DNA of 64,000 bases from assembly GCA_932294295.1 (NCBI GenBank), contig OW028575.1, positions 41,388,753-41,452,752 on the forward strand, written 5' to 3'. The number at the start of each line of letters is the position of its first letter. The stretch's first letter is position 1. The notes under the pieces were generated by a model. That model made no database searches and had not been told where the DNA came from. It worked only from the letters and a program-made list of their open reading frames with translations. Position numbers and translations under genes: made by a program. This document shows positions 11,101 to 23,300 of the stretch, piece after piece. This stretch comes from Alitta virens. Lineage: Eukaryota > Annelida > Polychaeta > Phyllodocida > Nereididae.

Positions 11101-12902
11101 GTCTTAGGAAGATCTCCAACTGGTTTAAGTCAGCATGCTTTCTTTAAAAAAATGTAATAATTCAATTTTTTTAGAGATTTTTGTGGACGATCCACAGATA
11201 AACAAAAACAAGAAGAACAGGTCATCCAGCAGATTTTGAAGAAGGAGCATGCCAAACTTGGGCCTTTAAGACTGCCAGAGATCCAGTGCAGTATTTACTT
11301 CTGCTTCTTTGTGCTTATTTTGTTCTTCAGGGAACCTGGATTCATGCCTGGGTGGAACACTTTCTTTGATGGGTGAGTAAATGTACCATAGAACTGTATC
11401 ACATGTACTTAATGAGATAAACGATTATTCAACATCAAAATTGCACAAGTATAATTATCAAGAAAGAGTGATTGCTTATCCAGATACATGGCCAGTTGTG
11501 CCACGTGCGTTTTCCATGGAAAACGCATGGTTTTTGCCTCATTATAATTAGCTAAAAATCATGTGTTTATCCTTCTCATGGAAAACGCACGTGGCACATT
11601 TGGCCATGTAGCATTCCAAATCGGGCCAGCGTTGTTTCTATGTAGGCCACCGTCAGTACAGCATCGTTTTGACCTCGCCAAAGTCGTGCCAACGCTGAAA
11701 CGATTTGGAATGCTATCTGGGTAAACATCAAACTAGCCTAAGTAGAAGGCTTACTATCTCTGACATAAACTTTGGTTTGGGATGACATAACTGACATGAC
11801 TTGTTCGTGCTTTCTTCAGATATGCCTCAGATGCAACTGCTGCAATTGGTTTGGCAATTTTGCTCTTCGTCATTCCTTTTGATTACAAGAAAGGAGACAG
11901 TAAGGAATATACCTTCCTCAAATGTGTAGTTTAAATAAACTTTTATTCTGCTCAAACTGTTATTTTATTGTTTGAATGTGTCTATTTCAACTATTTGCAG
12001 CCAAGAAAGCTGAGCCTCTGGTCACATGGAAATCGATGAGGGAGAAGTTCGCCTGGGATGTTGTCCTCCTCCTTGGAGGCGGTTTTGCTTTGGCTGAAGC
12101 TACCGAGGTAAAACTTGGCATGAAACACACACAAATAATAATGTTATCTTTTTGAATGTTGTCCAAGAAATTGTCTTTTCCTGGCTAACTTTGAATGATT
12201 GTTGACTTGCAGAGATCTGGTTTGTCTGAAGTGGTTGGTAAGCAATTAGCAGTCCTAGAAAGCCTCCCCAGTGTCTTGCTGGTCATAATCATTGGCCTCA
12301 TGCTCACCATCATTACCCAGTTCACCAGCAACCAAGCATCTGCCTCGCTCTTCCTGCCCATTGTTGCTGCCATGGTAACCGTTATTGTTGATATGTTATA
12401 ATTCAATTGAGATATTAAGGCAGCAGACAAATGGAAGAATTGACCAATTACCAAATCTAATATTTTACTTTCCAGGCAGAGGACATGGGCAAGAGTCCCC
12501 TCTTCTTGATGTTCGTTGTTGTGATCAGTGTCCAGTTTGCATTCATGTTGCCAATAGCAACCACCCCAAATGCTATTGCTTTCTCAACGGGCAGACTGAC
12601 AGTCATGGATATGGTTAGTATCTATCTATCTATCTATCTATCGGTATATCTATCTATCTATCTATCTGTCTACCTATATCTCTATCTATCTATCTATCTA
12701 TCTATCTGTCTACCTGTCTATCTATGAAAATATCATTTCATTCCAGGTCAAAGCTGGTGTATTCTTGAACATCGTGTGTACTCTGGTCATGACCCTGGGA
12801 ATCTTCACATGGGGAGATGCTTATTTTGACCTGCACACCTTGCCCTGGGATGAATGTGCAAATGTCACTGCATCTGCCCTGCAAAATGCCCATGTAATTT
12901 AG
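5106..12902 (+). CDS. SLC13-family Na+/dicarboxylate-sulfate cotransporter A, 13 exons, 618 aa
   Basis: A plasma-membrane carrier expected to take up di- or tricarboxylates or sulfate with Na+. Coding exons: 5106-5219, 8454-8603, 8717-8832, 8927-9063, 9425-9512, 9672-9950, 10149-10280, 11175-11372, 11820-11899, 12001-12107, 12213-12374, 12476-12613, 12747-12902. These sum to 1857 bases with all phases continuous and GT-AG borders. Visible: FLRYYSTVLIIVVP and LLPLPLLVEGQ in TM1, YWCTEVIPLGITALIP (exon 2), first Na+/substrate motif WVSNTATVAMMIPI (SNT at 144-146), a long hydrophilic Ser-rich loop encoded by exons 5-6, GGTATLIGTTVNP, LLLGGGFALAEA, second motif FTSNQAS (SNQ at 506-508), LPIATTPNAIAFS, and a C-terminal N-glycosylation sequon NVT at 606. 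The length matches animal SLC13 proteins (about 570-630 aa). The subtype (citrate, dicarboxylate or sulfate) is not decidable. Introns carry a 724-bp duplication, a hairpin field and several MITEs. Confidence 0.93.
6481..6609. mobile_element. CACGTG-type foldback MITE, copy 1, right end truncated
   Basis: The left end TACATGGCCAAATGTGCCAC is followed by GTGCGTTTTCCATG and mirrored inner arms (GCATGGAAAACGCATGG, CCATGGGTTTTCCATGCG). The right outer arm is missing. Same family as 9984-10053, 11486-11610 and 48442-48585. Confidence 0.8.
7205..7333. mobile_element. CACGTG-type foldback MITE, copy 2, duplicated copy of 6481-6609
   Basis: Identical to the copy 724 bases upstream, because it lies inside the tandem duplication. 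It is not an independent insertion. Confidence 0.8.
7663..8190. repeat. Field of CACAGCC/GGCTGTG hairpin repeats in SLC13 A intron 1
   Basis: About ten imperfect units of roughly 40-55 bases, each with a short palindrome of the form CACAGCCNGGCTGTG. Up to about 8018 they read GTCTATCCACACAGCC then GGCTGTGTGATTAACAGACTT. From about 8030 they appear in the opposite orientation (GCCGATAGACAAAAGTTCCT then GACACAGCCAGGCTGTGCC), so the whole field is also a large inverted repeat. No coding potential. Confidence 0.85.
9163..9277. mobile_element. Small MITE with ends TACCCAGACAGCATTC, SLC13 A intron 4
   Basis: It starts TACCCAGACAGCATTCAAAA and ends CGATTTGGAAGTGTCT, an imperfect inverted copy. The inner part (CAGCATCGTTTTGACG, CCAACGTCG, CCAACACCGAAACG) matches the element at 11610-11722. 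About 110 bases, non-coding. Confidence 0.7.
9984..10053. mobile_element. CACGTG-type foldback MITE, short internal-deletion copy, SLC13 A intron 6
   Basis: Left TACATGGCCAAATGTGCCAC and right GTGGCACAATTGGCTATGTA face each other with most of the middle lost. It lies in the intron between exons 6 and 7 of SLC13 A. Confidence 0.8.
11486..11610. mobile_element. CACGTG-type foldback MITE, SLC13 A intron 8
   Basis: Both ends are present: TACATGGCCAGTTGTGCCAC and GTGGCACATTTGGCCATGTA. The terminal TA pair could be a TA target-site duplication, as in Tc1/mariner-type MITEs. It abuts the next element directly at 11610. Confidence 0.85.
11610..11722. mobile_element. Small MITE with ends GCATTCCAAATCG / CGATTTGGAATGCTATCTGG
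   Basis: Second copy of the family at 9163-9277. The right end reads CGATTTGGAATGCTATCTGG followed by GTA, the mirror of TACCCAGAYAGCATTC. The left end lacks TACCCAGAT and is fused to the CACGTG-type MITE. Confidence 0.7.
12618..12725. repeat. TATC microsatellite in SLC13 A intron 12
   Basis: An interrupted TATC/TCTG tetranucleotide tract of about 105 bases just after the exon 12 donor. Confidence 0.95.
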
Positions 12903-13028
12903 AATGCCTTGCTTGTTCTTGACTGTTGCTGTTTGCTGGTGAGGAAACATAAGCCGCCCAGCGGCAACCCTCAACATGCTTTGAATCTTCCTGCGACAGG
13001 AAAGTCCGATACTTTCCGTGAATGACGT

Positions 13029-14223
13029 TTAAGGTGGCTCGGTACTCATCAAAAGCATTGTGCTGCGTAGCAGTTCGCGCATATGATAAATGTAGGGAAG
13101 AAAAGCTCTGCAGACGTAATGAGGAGCGACACAGGCGCTTGTAAAACTATGCATTACGTTTCATGGCATATCTTCGCCATCCATCGTTTAAAACTTATGA
13201 AATTCGGATATCTAATAATAGGTATACTGGCTTACAATCTAATAAAATTGCAAGCTGCTAAAATAATTACTTTTTATAAAAGTCTACAGTGAAATAGGCG
13301 CGTTAAAAGCCGGTTTCAAACGTAAAAATAACCTCCGTACTTGAATTTTTTTTCTCTCGGTTGTTTATACACCAAAAAATAAGAAAATCCGGCTTTGTGC
13401 TTTCCTTAACATTCTCTAAATCATTCGTAAATTTCGTAATTCTATGTGCAGTAGTCTTAACAAAATTAAGCCTCAAACATGGCCTACCAGCTGAGTTTAA
13501 TATTCTTAATTTCACTGGACAACAGGAGGGCATAACAATAGGAACAGAGAGCTAAAAAGGGATGGCACTGATAAGGATATAATGCTAAAACTATGTCAAT
13601 ATACTAAAAGATAGCCCAAAAGCTACTATATGTCTATGGTGTTGGTGGTCATTATCTTTTAAATTCGTAAAAAAAGAAATTAGAACATTATATGAGCAAA
13701 TGATGCTTTGAGTATGGTCTAGAAAAAAAGCGGTTCGTTATTGTCTCATATGGATTATTATAATAAGTTACAATCATGTGAAACGTTATAATAAATTCAT
13801 ATGACTGGAAATCCTTTCATTGCAAGATTTGTGAAAAGTCCCTGAAAAAAACTTGAATAAACTTTTCGAAATGACATGATTGTCTATTCTTCGGGTCGCC
13901 TAAAAGATTGTTCTTTTGTGAATTTCTGTGTTAAAAGGTCCCAAAATGTTGCTAAAATTCAACTGCATGCAATGAAATCACATTCTTTTACAGTTATAGC
14001 ATAGTAATTAGAATATAAGGCTGGATATGAGACGGAATGGTCAGAAAAAAAGTTGACTTCTTTAGGCCTTGTTGGTTCTGGGCAACAGATAATAAAACCT
14101 CTAATAAATCGAAAATTAGCCAATTTTTCCCCATATCTTTGCTTTATATGACAAAGCACATAATACAAACCTATTTTGAAGAGATTCCTGTGTCAAAAGT
14201 TAACGGATAGCGAGCCACCTTAA
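13029..14223. mobile_element. TTAA-flanked, TIR-bounded non-autonomous element, about 1.19 kb
   Basis: TTAA (13029-13032) is followed by GGTGGCTCGGTA. The right end is TAGCGAGCCACC followed by TTAA (14220-14223). The inverted ends (about 12 bases, one mismatch) with a duplicated TTAA are what piggyBac-type transposition leaves. No transposase frame is seen inside, so it would be non-autonomous. It sits 127 bases after the stop codon of SLC13 A. Confidence 0.7.
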
Positions 14224-14717
14224 GTGCATACTGGTACCAGGGTAAATTGTCCAGTCTTAAGACACTTAAGGCTGTTTGTAAAGGTCTGAATTTGAGGGCA
14301 TTAACATTCAAAGCTTCAAAGCTGTTCTGTGATATTACAAACGTGGCCCAAATTTGGGTAGAAACTACAGCACTGTCACGATAAATGGAAAACAAGAAAA
14401 TTGAATATGTTGCATTACCATACAAGTGGCTGTACTTTGAATTGTATTGTTCATGCCCTACCTATTAGAACTCTGGTTGTTGATTTCATGTGAATGAAGT
14501 CAGCAAAAAAATGTGCTTATGTATAGATATTATATTAAAATGTGACTCTGCATAATAAAGTTAGTCCCTAATACGGAACCGTGATTAAGTAAAATACTCT
14601 TTGTTAAACTGTGTATATAGTTCCAAGGTGTAAATATTGATGTCAACGTCATGAAATGGTGATTTATCTTATTTATTAGTGAGCCATTGTTTTGTGAGAG
14701 TTTGTTTGTTTACTGTA

Positions 14718-14723
14718 AATAAA
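14718..14723 (+). terminator. Candidate poly(A) signal of SLC13 A
   Basis: AATAAA inside TGTAAATAAAATAG. A second one lies at 14554-14559. Distance from the stop codon (about 1.8 kb) is long but reduced to about 0.6 kb if the inserted TTAA element is ignored. Confidence 0.3.
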
Positions 14724-15171
14724 ATAGTGAAACATACCAGATTTGTTTGGCTGTTCTGTAAGCATTTTCAATGTTCGAAAAATGACCTTTTGACTTGATT
14801 CATTGATTCATCTCCTACCATACATCAGTGATTGTAACAAACCACATAAAGAAAATGAAAAGAGGACACACAAAAAAAGGGGGATCCAAATTAAAGTGCA
14901 ACTGCAGATAACAGAAGATTGTGCCAATGCATTGAACACGCATGTGCAGCGGAGTAGGTGACTGTGTCTACTGGATTCTAAATAAAGCCTTTAAAGCATC
15001 AAATTCCGAACAGTCAGCAGCAAATTATCATGACATAAAGACAATTTTGAACAGTATTACGTTCTATATTTCTCTACATTGGTTTCAACTGTGCAGTGTT
15101 CAATGCAAAACAATAAACAATGCATTATGATCAACAAATAATTACTTGTAACCATACCTACATTCGTACTA

Positions 15172-15285
15172 ACACTTAGTTACTTAGTTACTTAGTTACT
15201 TGGTTACATAGTTACATAGTTACTTGGTTACTTGGTTGCATAGTTACATAGCTACTTAGTTACTTGTGTACTTCGTCACTTAGTG
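15172..15285. repeat. TTACTTAG/TTACATAG 8-bp minisatellite
   Basis: About 14 imperfect direct copies of TTACTTAG with variants TTACTTGG and TTACATAG. Confidence 0.85.
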
Positions 15286-16659
15286 TATGAATCAATCAAC
15301 CTATAGCAGCCCAAGTTCGGTTACAAATCACAAAGCGACCACGCAAGGAACTATACACCAGCCAATTGCAGTACAATGAAATAAAATCCTTTACAAACGC
15401 ATTGCAGTTAGTATAATTTGTTATCCAGTATTTAGAAATACAACACTCTAGTCCCACTAGCATGAGCTTGCAATTCATATTTTGTCACATATAACGTCTT
15501 GGTCTAGTTATGTTCTAAAGGCAGCTCCTTGCACATCAGTGACCATGTGTATTGTAATTTCTGGTGTTGTAAAATGCTATTGGCTTAGGCTTTTAATTAG
15601 TCAGACAGGAATTGAAATGATCCCATGAGGCCCAGAATTACGACATAGAAAGAAATGAAGGTTAATTTAAATTGGCACGAATAACTTTGTTGGTTGGTCC
15701 TACTACTCAAGGTTATCTGTCAACTGGTGTTTTATCAAGAAGATTTGAAGAGCAATACTAACAGTTAGCAGACAGATAACATTAAATCGAACAGAAGTGA
15801 CAGTGATATCAAAATAATGGACAAATAGCTTGTCTCTAACTGACATCTTGGATTGTTGTTGTCAAAGAAGGAGATGCTTCACTTGACATGAAAGTGCGTG
15901 AAGCCCCTTTCGACTAGTTGTAACATCACATGAAAACTACCTGACATATCTTAATAGTATGAATGCTGAGCTAAAATTAGTAGCACTTCTGTGAAAAAAA
16001 AATGGGACCTTTTGGTTCTGGGCACCTCAACTTTGTCCCCATCTTTGCCCATCAGAGAGACATCGAAATCATTGTTTTCTCATAAAAAAAAGGTCATAAT
16101 GCTCACAAATTACATTATGTATACAACCTTTTAAGCAATAAAATATAAAAATATTAATGCATAGTACTGCAATGTTAACTTGGTTATGTTGGCTCTGATA
16201 ACCACAATATTTGAGGAGGCCCAATACAGATATTTTTACATTCAGCGAGCGTGGAAACAATGAATGAGATGATGCGTACTAGCCTCGAATTTGTATTTTG
16301 GGATAATTATCATGATAGATGTCATCTATAAACAATTCTTAGCATATAAAATATTCCTCATCAACCTTATTTCCTTACCAATATTCCCGTAAATAATTCT
16401 CAGAGCCATGGACCTCATTTGTTCAATTTCAATTTTTTTTGTGATATCCCAAAACTAACCTGAAATCTTTTATAAATAATAAAGAATCATTAAGAGTGAA
16501 CATTCAACAAAGATAACCACCTACTTTACATCTGTTGTAAGTTTCCCTAAAAAAAAACATAAAACTATAGGCTGCGCTGCAGCAAGACCCTCAGCGAATT
16601 CCACATAGCATCATTAGAATTGTTCAGTGTCCGACAAGCAGGTGGGCAGGCCTGGCTTT

Positions 16660-16800
16660 TGTCCAGAGCAAAACTCTACGACACCCTTTTATTTCCGGAG
16701 CAGAACTCTATCACTAATGCACTAACCCTTATGAAATTTCATACAGTAACACTCTATATGGCCTAGTGATGCCTTTTGATAGTCACACTGACATACCTCA
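16660..16800 (-). repeat. Inverted, diverged relative of the 1.75-kb satellite module
   Basis: Read on the minus strand this stretch contains ACTATCAAAAGGCATCACTA, GGCCATATAGAGTGTTACTG and GGGTTAGTGCATTAGTG. These match the satellite unit around 18395-18440 and its internal sister module near 18130-18180. Similarity is clear but imperfect. Confidence 0.7.
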
Positions 16801-17332
16801 GCTATGTTTAATTTAAAAAATTTTGTCCGGGGAACTCTTACGCTCAGTTTTCGAAATAAGCTATTCAGTTATCCAAGACGACGATTTTTGGCTACAGATG
16901 ACCAATTATATAACCCAAGTAGTTCACCAGATGACCAATTCCTTTACTGAATGTTTATATAGTGTGTGCGATGAACCAAAACGATAACCACTTGGCGTTC
17001 GACCTACGTAGCCTGTTACACAATGATAATTATAGTTCAAGATGTCAGAATGTAATAAACTATTGGAGAAATTCAAGAGTTAAAAAATCAGGACAAGTGT
17101 AAAATTTTAATAGCAGACCATTCTGTTCAGATTAAAACTAATTGAGCATGAAAAGTGTTTTATATCCTTTTCCAGCCATTTAATTTTGTCTGTTTGAAAG
17201 ATTTATACACAGTAAGGAATATTCAGTTGGCTAGAATTATCAATACAATGGCATAGAGGGGGGGGGGGCTTCTATTTGAGGGAGGCCTTTAATTTTTGGG
17301 AAGGCTGCTACCTTGGGCTTTTATGTGAAGTG

Positions 17333-20300
17333 GGCCTCTGTTTGAGTGAGGCGTTTATTTGTGTAAATAAGGCATATATGAAATTCAGTACATTATGCCG
17401 CATAAAGATGTTGGGTATAATTTCATACAAAATAGGATTTGTATTTAAATAATAAAGTGTAAATACATATAAATACAAATCTTAAAGGCTTATATCGTAT
17501 GGAATGATGCTCAACACACCTATTTTCACGCCTTCATAATTCAAAATATGTTTCGCACACTGATTACTTTAACCTGGCAACTGAAGGAACTATACATAAG
17601 CAAATGCCATTCCCTTCAACAGGCAACTAATTATACGAAATGGTTAATTATATATATAAACAAAAAAACTGTTGACTGGATTGAATATGGCAATACTATG
17701 ATCAAATAATACATGAAGATTTGTCATTGCAAAGTATGGGATACTAACTAGGGAATATGAAAAAAAAAACCAATTCTTAGCATTTTTGCCAGATTTCCAT
17801 TATCATGAAAAAAGGGATGAAACAAATGTCAAAAAGTAGCTAAGATAAGTTATATAAGCAAATTTTCACTGATGTAAGGATCAGAGTTTCATTGATATGG
17901 GGGTTTGAAAGAGTACCAAGTTTCATATTTTCCTTACCACATAATATTATATATCATTAATGGTCATGAAACCCCAAAAAAGTAACTCTACACTATTTTA
18001 GACATATTCTTACAAAGTTTTGCATGCATGTATGTGCAGTAGTGAGTGAGGTCTGCTTTGGAAACGGAAAAAAATATTTTTTTTCTCATTTTTCTCTAAA
18101 TATTGTAAAACACAGCTCAAGGTATGCTATATAGAGCAATACCATATGGAATTTTGTTTGGGTTAGTGCATTAATGCTGGAGTTTTGCCCAGAAACACAA
18201 TTTTTAGCTACATGCATACAAAACTTTCATATGGAAGTTTGAAAAAGTAAGAATTTTCCATATTTTTTTAATTTTTGGCTATGAGACCCCAAAACGCACC
18301 ACTACACTATTTTAGAAATAATATGGCAAAGTTATAAGCATGTAGGTGCAGTACTGCTCCTGAAACAAATATTTTGTAAAACTGCGCCGAGATAACTATC
18401 AAAAGGCACTACTAGGCCACATAGAGTATTGCTGTATGCAATTTCGTTATGGTAAGTGTATCATTGCACCCTCCCACCCACCCATCGGACGGACATTGAT
18501 GATAACAATAACCCTCTTCAAGCTTTGTTCACTGAGGGTTAAACAGTTACCTCTAGGCTCAATTAAAAAACATCTATGTGTACAGATGAATACTATTAAC
18601 TCTTACGTGTACACCTTCCGTGGCTTAAGTCAATTTCTTAATACACCAGGTAAAATAGCAACTGGCTGGATAATTATGAAATCCACGGTGATAAATGTCT
18701 TTATTTAAAAAGAAAACCAAAAAAAATCATCGTCGAACAGTAGAACAGTATTATCTCATGCAATGCCACTTGTCTGTAACTAGTTTTAAAATGAGATGAT
18801 AAGTTGAAAGCGATACCATGTTACAGTTACACATAACAGTGGTACTGGAAAGTTTCTAAAACATTGCAAAAGGTATACTGTTTAAATTTTCTTACAAAAT
18901 GCATCAGGGACGAATGTCATATTGAAGATAATGTAACTGAGGTCCATAATTTAGTTAAAATTTCACAAAAAAAGAAAGACAAATTTTAGGTCTGTTGTTG
19001 CACTGATGGTTTGACTGTATAATATTATTAAACCTCGAGCGGTTGCAACAGACTAGACAAAAACATGATGGACACCCTTAATAGGCCTCTGTTTGAGTGA
19101 GGCGTTTATTTGTGTAAATAAGGCATATATGAAATTCAGTACATTATGCCGCATAAAGATGTTGGGTATAATTTCATACAAAATAGGATTTGTATTTAAA
19201 TAATAAAGTGTAAATACATATAAATACAAATCTTAAAGGCTTATATCGTATGGAATGATGCTCAACACACCTATTTTCACGCCTTCATAATTCAAAATAT
19301 GTTTCGCACACTGATTACTTTAACCTGGCAACTGAAGGAACTATATATAAGCGAATGCCATTCCCTTCAACAGGCAACTAATTATACGAAATGGTTAATT
19401 ATATATATAAACAAAAAAACTGTTGACTGGATTGAATATGGCAATACTATGATCAAATAATACATGAAGATTTGTCATTGCAAAGTATGGGATACTAACT
19501 AGGGAATATGAAAAAAAAAACCAATTCTTAGCATTTTTGCCAGATTTCCATTATCATGAAAAAAGGGATGAAACAAATGTCAAAAAGTAGCTAAGATAAG
19601 TTATATAAGCAAATTTTCACTGATGTAAGGATCAGAGTTTCATTGATATGGGGGTTTGAAAGAGTACCAAGTTTCATATTTTCCTTACCACATAATATTA
19701 TATATCATTAATGGTCATGAAACCCCAAAAAAGTAACTCTACACTATTTTAGACATATTCTTACAAAGTTTTGCATGCATGTATGTGCAGTAGTGAGTGA
19801 GGTCTGCTTTGGAAACGGAAAAAAATATTTTTTTTCTCATTTTTCTCTAAATATTGTAAAACACAGCTCAAGGTATGCTATATAGAGCAATACCATATGG
19901 AATTTTGTTTGGGTTAGTGCATTAATGCTGGAGTTTTGCCCAGAAACACAATTTTTAGCTACATGCATACAAAACTTTCATATGGAAGTTTGAAAAAGTA
20001 AGAATTTTCCATATTTTTTTAATTTTTGGCTATGAGACCCCAAAACGCACCACTACACTATTTTAGAAATAATATGGCAAAGTTATAAGCATGTAGGTGC
20101 AGTACTGCTCCTGAAACAAATATTTTGTAAAACTGCGCCGAGATAACTATCAAAAGGCACTACTAGGCCACATAGAGTATTGCTGTATGCAATTTCGTTA
20201 TGGTAAGTGTATCATTGCACCCTCCCACCCACCCATCGGACGGACATTGATGATAACAATAACCCTCTTCAAGCTTTGTTCACTGAGGGTTAAACAGTTA

Positions 20301-23300
20301 CCTCTAGGCTCAATTAAAAAACATCTATGTGTACAGATGAATACTATTAACTCTTACGTGTACACCTTCCGTGGCTTAAGTCAATTTCTTAATACACCAG
20401 GTAAAATAGCAACTGGCTGGATAATTATGAAATCCACGGTGATAAATGTCTTTATTTAAAAAGAAAACCAAAAAAAATCATCGTCGAACAGTAGAACAGT
20501 ATTATCTCATGCAATGCCACTTGTCTGTAACTAGTTTTAAAATGAGATGATAAGTTGAAAGCGATACCATGTTACAGTTACACATAACAGTGGTACTGGA
20601 AAGTTTCTAAAACATTGCAAAAGGTATACTGTTTAAATTTTCTTACAAAATGCATCAGGGACGAATGTCATATTGAAGATAATGTAACTGAGGTCCATAA
20701 TTTAGTTAAAATTTCACAAAAAAAGAAAGACAAATTTTAGGTCTGTTGTTGCACTGATGGTTTGACTGTATAATATTATTAAACCTCGAGCGGTTGCAAC
20801 AGACTAGACAAAAACATGATGGACACCCTTAATAGGCCTCTGTTTGAGTGAGGCGTTTATTTGTGTAAATAAGGCATATATGAAATTCAGTACATTATGC
20901 CGCATAAAGATGTTGGGTATAATTTCATACAAAATAGGATTTGTATTTAAATAATAAAGTGTAAATACATATAAATACAAATCTTAAAGGCTTATATCGT
21001 ATGGAATGATGCTCAACACACCTATTTTCACGCCTTCATAATTCAAAATATGTTTCGCACACTGATTACTTTAACCTGGCAACTGAAGGAACTATATATA
21101 AGCGAATGCCATTCCCTTCAACAGGCAACTAATTATACGAAATGGTTAATTATATATATAAACAAAAAAACTGTTGACTGGATTGAATATGGCAATACTA
21201 TGATCAAATAATACATGAAGATTTGTCATTGCAAAGTATGGGATACTAACTAGGGAATATGAAAAAAAAAACCAATTCTTAGCATTTTTGCCAGATTTCA
21301 TTATCATGAAAAAAGGGATGAAACAAATGTCAAAAAGTAGCTAAGATAAGTTATATAAGCAAATTTTCACTGATGTAAGGATCAGAGTTTCATTGATATG
21401 GGGGTTTGAAAGAGTACCAAGTTTCATATTTTCCTTACCACATAATATTATATATCATTAATGGTCATGAAACCCCAAAAAAGTAACTCTACACTATTTT
21501 AGACATATTCTTACCAAGTTTTGCATGCATGTATGTGCAGTAGTGAGTGAGCTCTGCTTCGGAAACGGAAAAAAATATTTTTTTTCTCATTTTTCTCTAA
21601 ATATTGTAAAACACAGCTCAAGGTATGCTATATAGAGCAATACCATATGGAATTTTGTTTGGGTTAGTGCATTAATGCTGGAGTTTTGCCCAGAAACACA
21701 ATTTTTAGCTACATGCATACAAAACTTTCATATGGAAGTTTGAAAAAGTAAGAATTTTCCATATTTTTTTAATTTTTGGCTATGAGACCCCAAAACGAAC
21801 CACTACACTATTTTAGAAATAATATGGCAAAGTTATAAGCATGTAGGTGCAGTACTGCTCCTGAAACAAATATTTTGTAAAACTGCGCCAAGATAACTAT
21901 CAAAAGGTACCACTAGGCCACATAGAGTATTGCTGTATGCAATTTCGTTATGGTAAGTGTATCATTGCACCCTCCCACCCACCCATCGGACGGACATTGA
22001 TGATAACAATAACCCTATTCAAGCTTTGTTCACTGAGGGTTAAACAGTTACCTCTAGGCTCAATTAAAAAACATCTATGTGTACAGATAAATACTATTAA
22101 CTCTTACGTGTACACCTTCCGTGTCTTAAGTCAATTTCTTAATACACCAGGTAAAATAGCAACTGGCTGGATAATTATGAAATCCACGGTGATAAATGTC
22201 TTTATTTAAAAAGAAAACCAAAAAAAATCATCATCGAACAGTAGAACAGTATTATCTCATGCAATGCCACTTGTCTGTAACTAGTTTTAAAATGAGATGA
22301 TAAGTTGAAAGCGATACCATGTTACAGTTACACATAACAGTGGTACTGGAAAGTTTCTAAAACATTGCAAAAGGTATACTGTTTAAATTTTCTTACAAAA
22401 TGCATCAGGGACGAATGTCATATTGAAGATAATGTAACTGAGGTCCATAATTTAGTTAAAATTTCACAAAAAAAAGAAAGACAAATTTTAGGTCTGTTGT
22501 TGCACTGATGGTTTGACTGTATAATATTATTAAACCTCGAGCGGTTGCAACAGACTAGACAAAAACATGATGAACACCCTTAATAGGCCTCTGTTTGAGT
22601 GAGGCGTTTATTTGTGTAAATAAGGCATATATGAAATTCAGTACATTATGCCGCATAAAGATGTTGGGTATAATTTCATACAAAATAGGATTTGTATTTA
22701 AATAATAAAGTGTAAATACATATAAATACAAATCTTAAAGGCTTATATCGTATGGAATGATGCTCAACACACCTATTTTCACGCCTTCATAATTCAAAAT
22801 ATGTTTCGCACACTGATTACTTTAACCTGGCAACTGAAGGAACTATACATAAGCAAATGCCATTCCCTTCAACAGGCAACTAATTATTCGAAATGGTTAA
22901 TTATATATATAAACAAAAAAACTGTTGACTGGATTGAATATGGCAATACTATGATCAAATAATACATGAAGATTTGTCATTGCAAAGTATGGGATACTAA
23001 CTAGGGAATATGAAAAAAAAAACCAATTCTTAGCATTTTTGCCAGATTTCCATTATCATGAAAAAAGGGATGAAACAAATGTCAAAAAGTAGCTAAGATA
23101 AGTTATATAAGCAAATTTTCACTGATGTAAGGATCAGAGTTTCATTGATATGGGGGTTTGAAAGAGTACCAAGTTTCATATTTTCCTTACCACATAATAT
23201 TATATATCATTAATGGTCATGAAACCCCAAAAAAGTAACTCTACACTATTTTAGACATATTCTTACCAAGTTTTGCATGCATGTATGTGCAGTAGTGAGT

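Larger units (their letters stand above)
12903..17332. other. 3' flank of SLC13 A and intergenic region, no host gene recognised
   Basis: It contains the TTAA-flanked element (13033-14219), possible poly(A) signals AATAAA at 14554-14559 and 14718-14723, a TTACTTAG minisatellite (15172-15285), and an inverted relative of the 1.75-kb satellite (16660-16800). No coding exon is visible. If the 14718 signal is used, the TTAA element lies in the SLC13 A 3'UTR. Confidence 0.5.
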
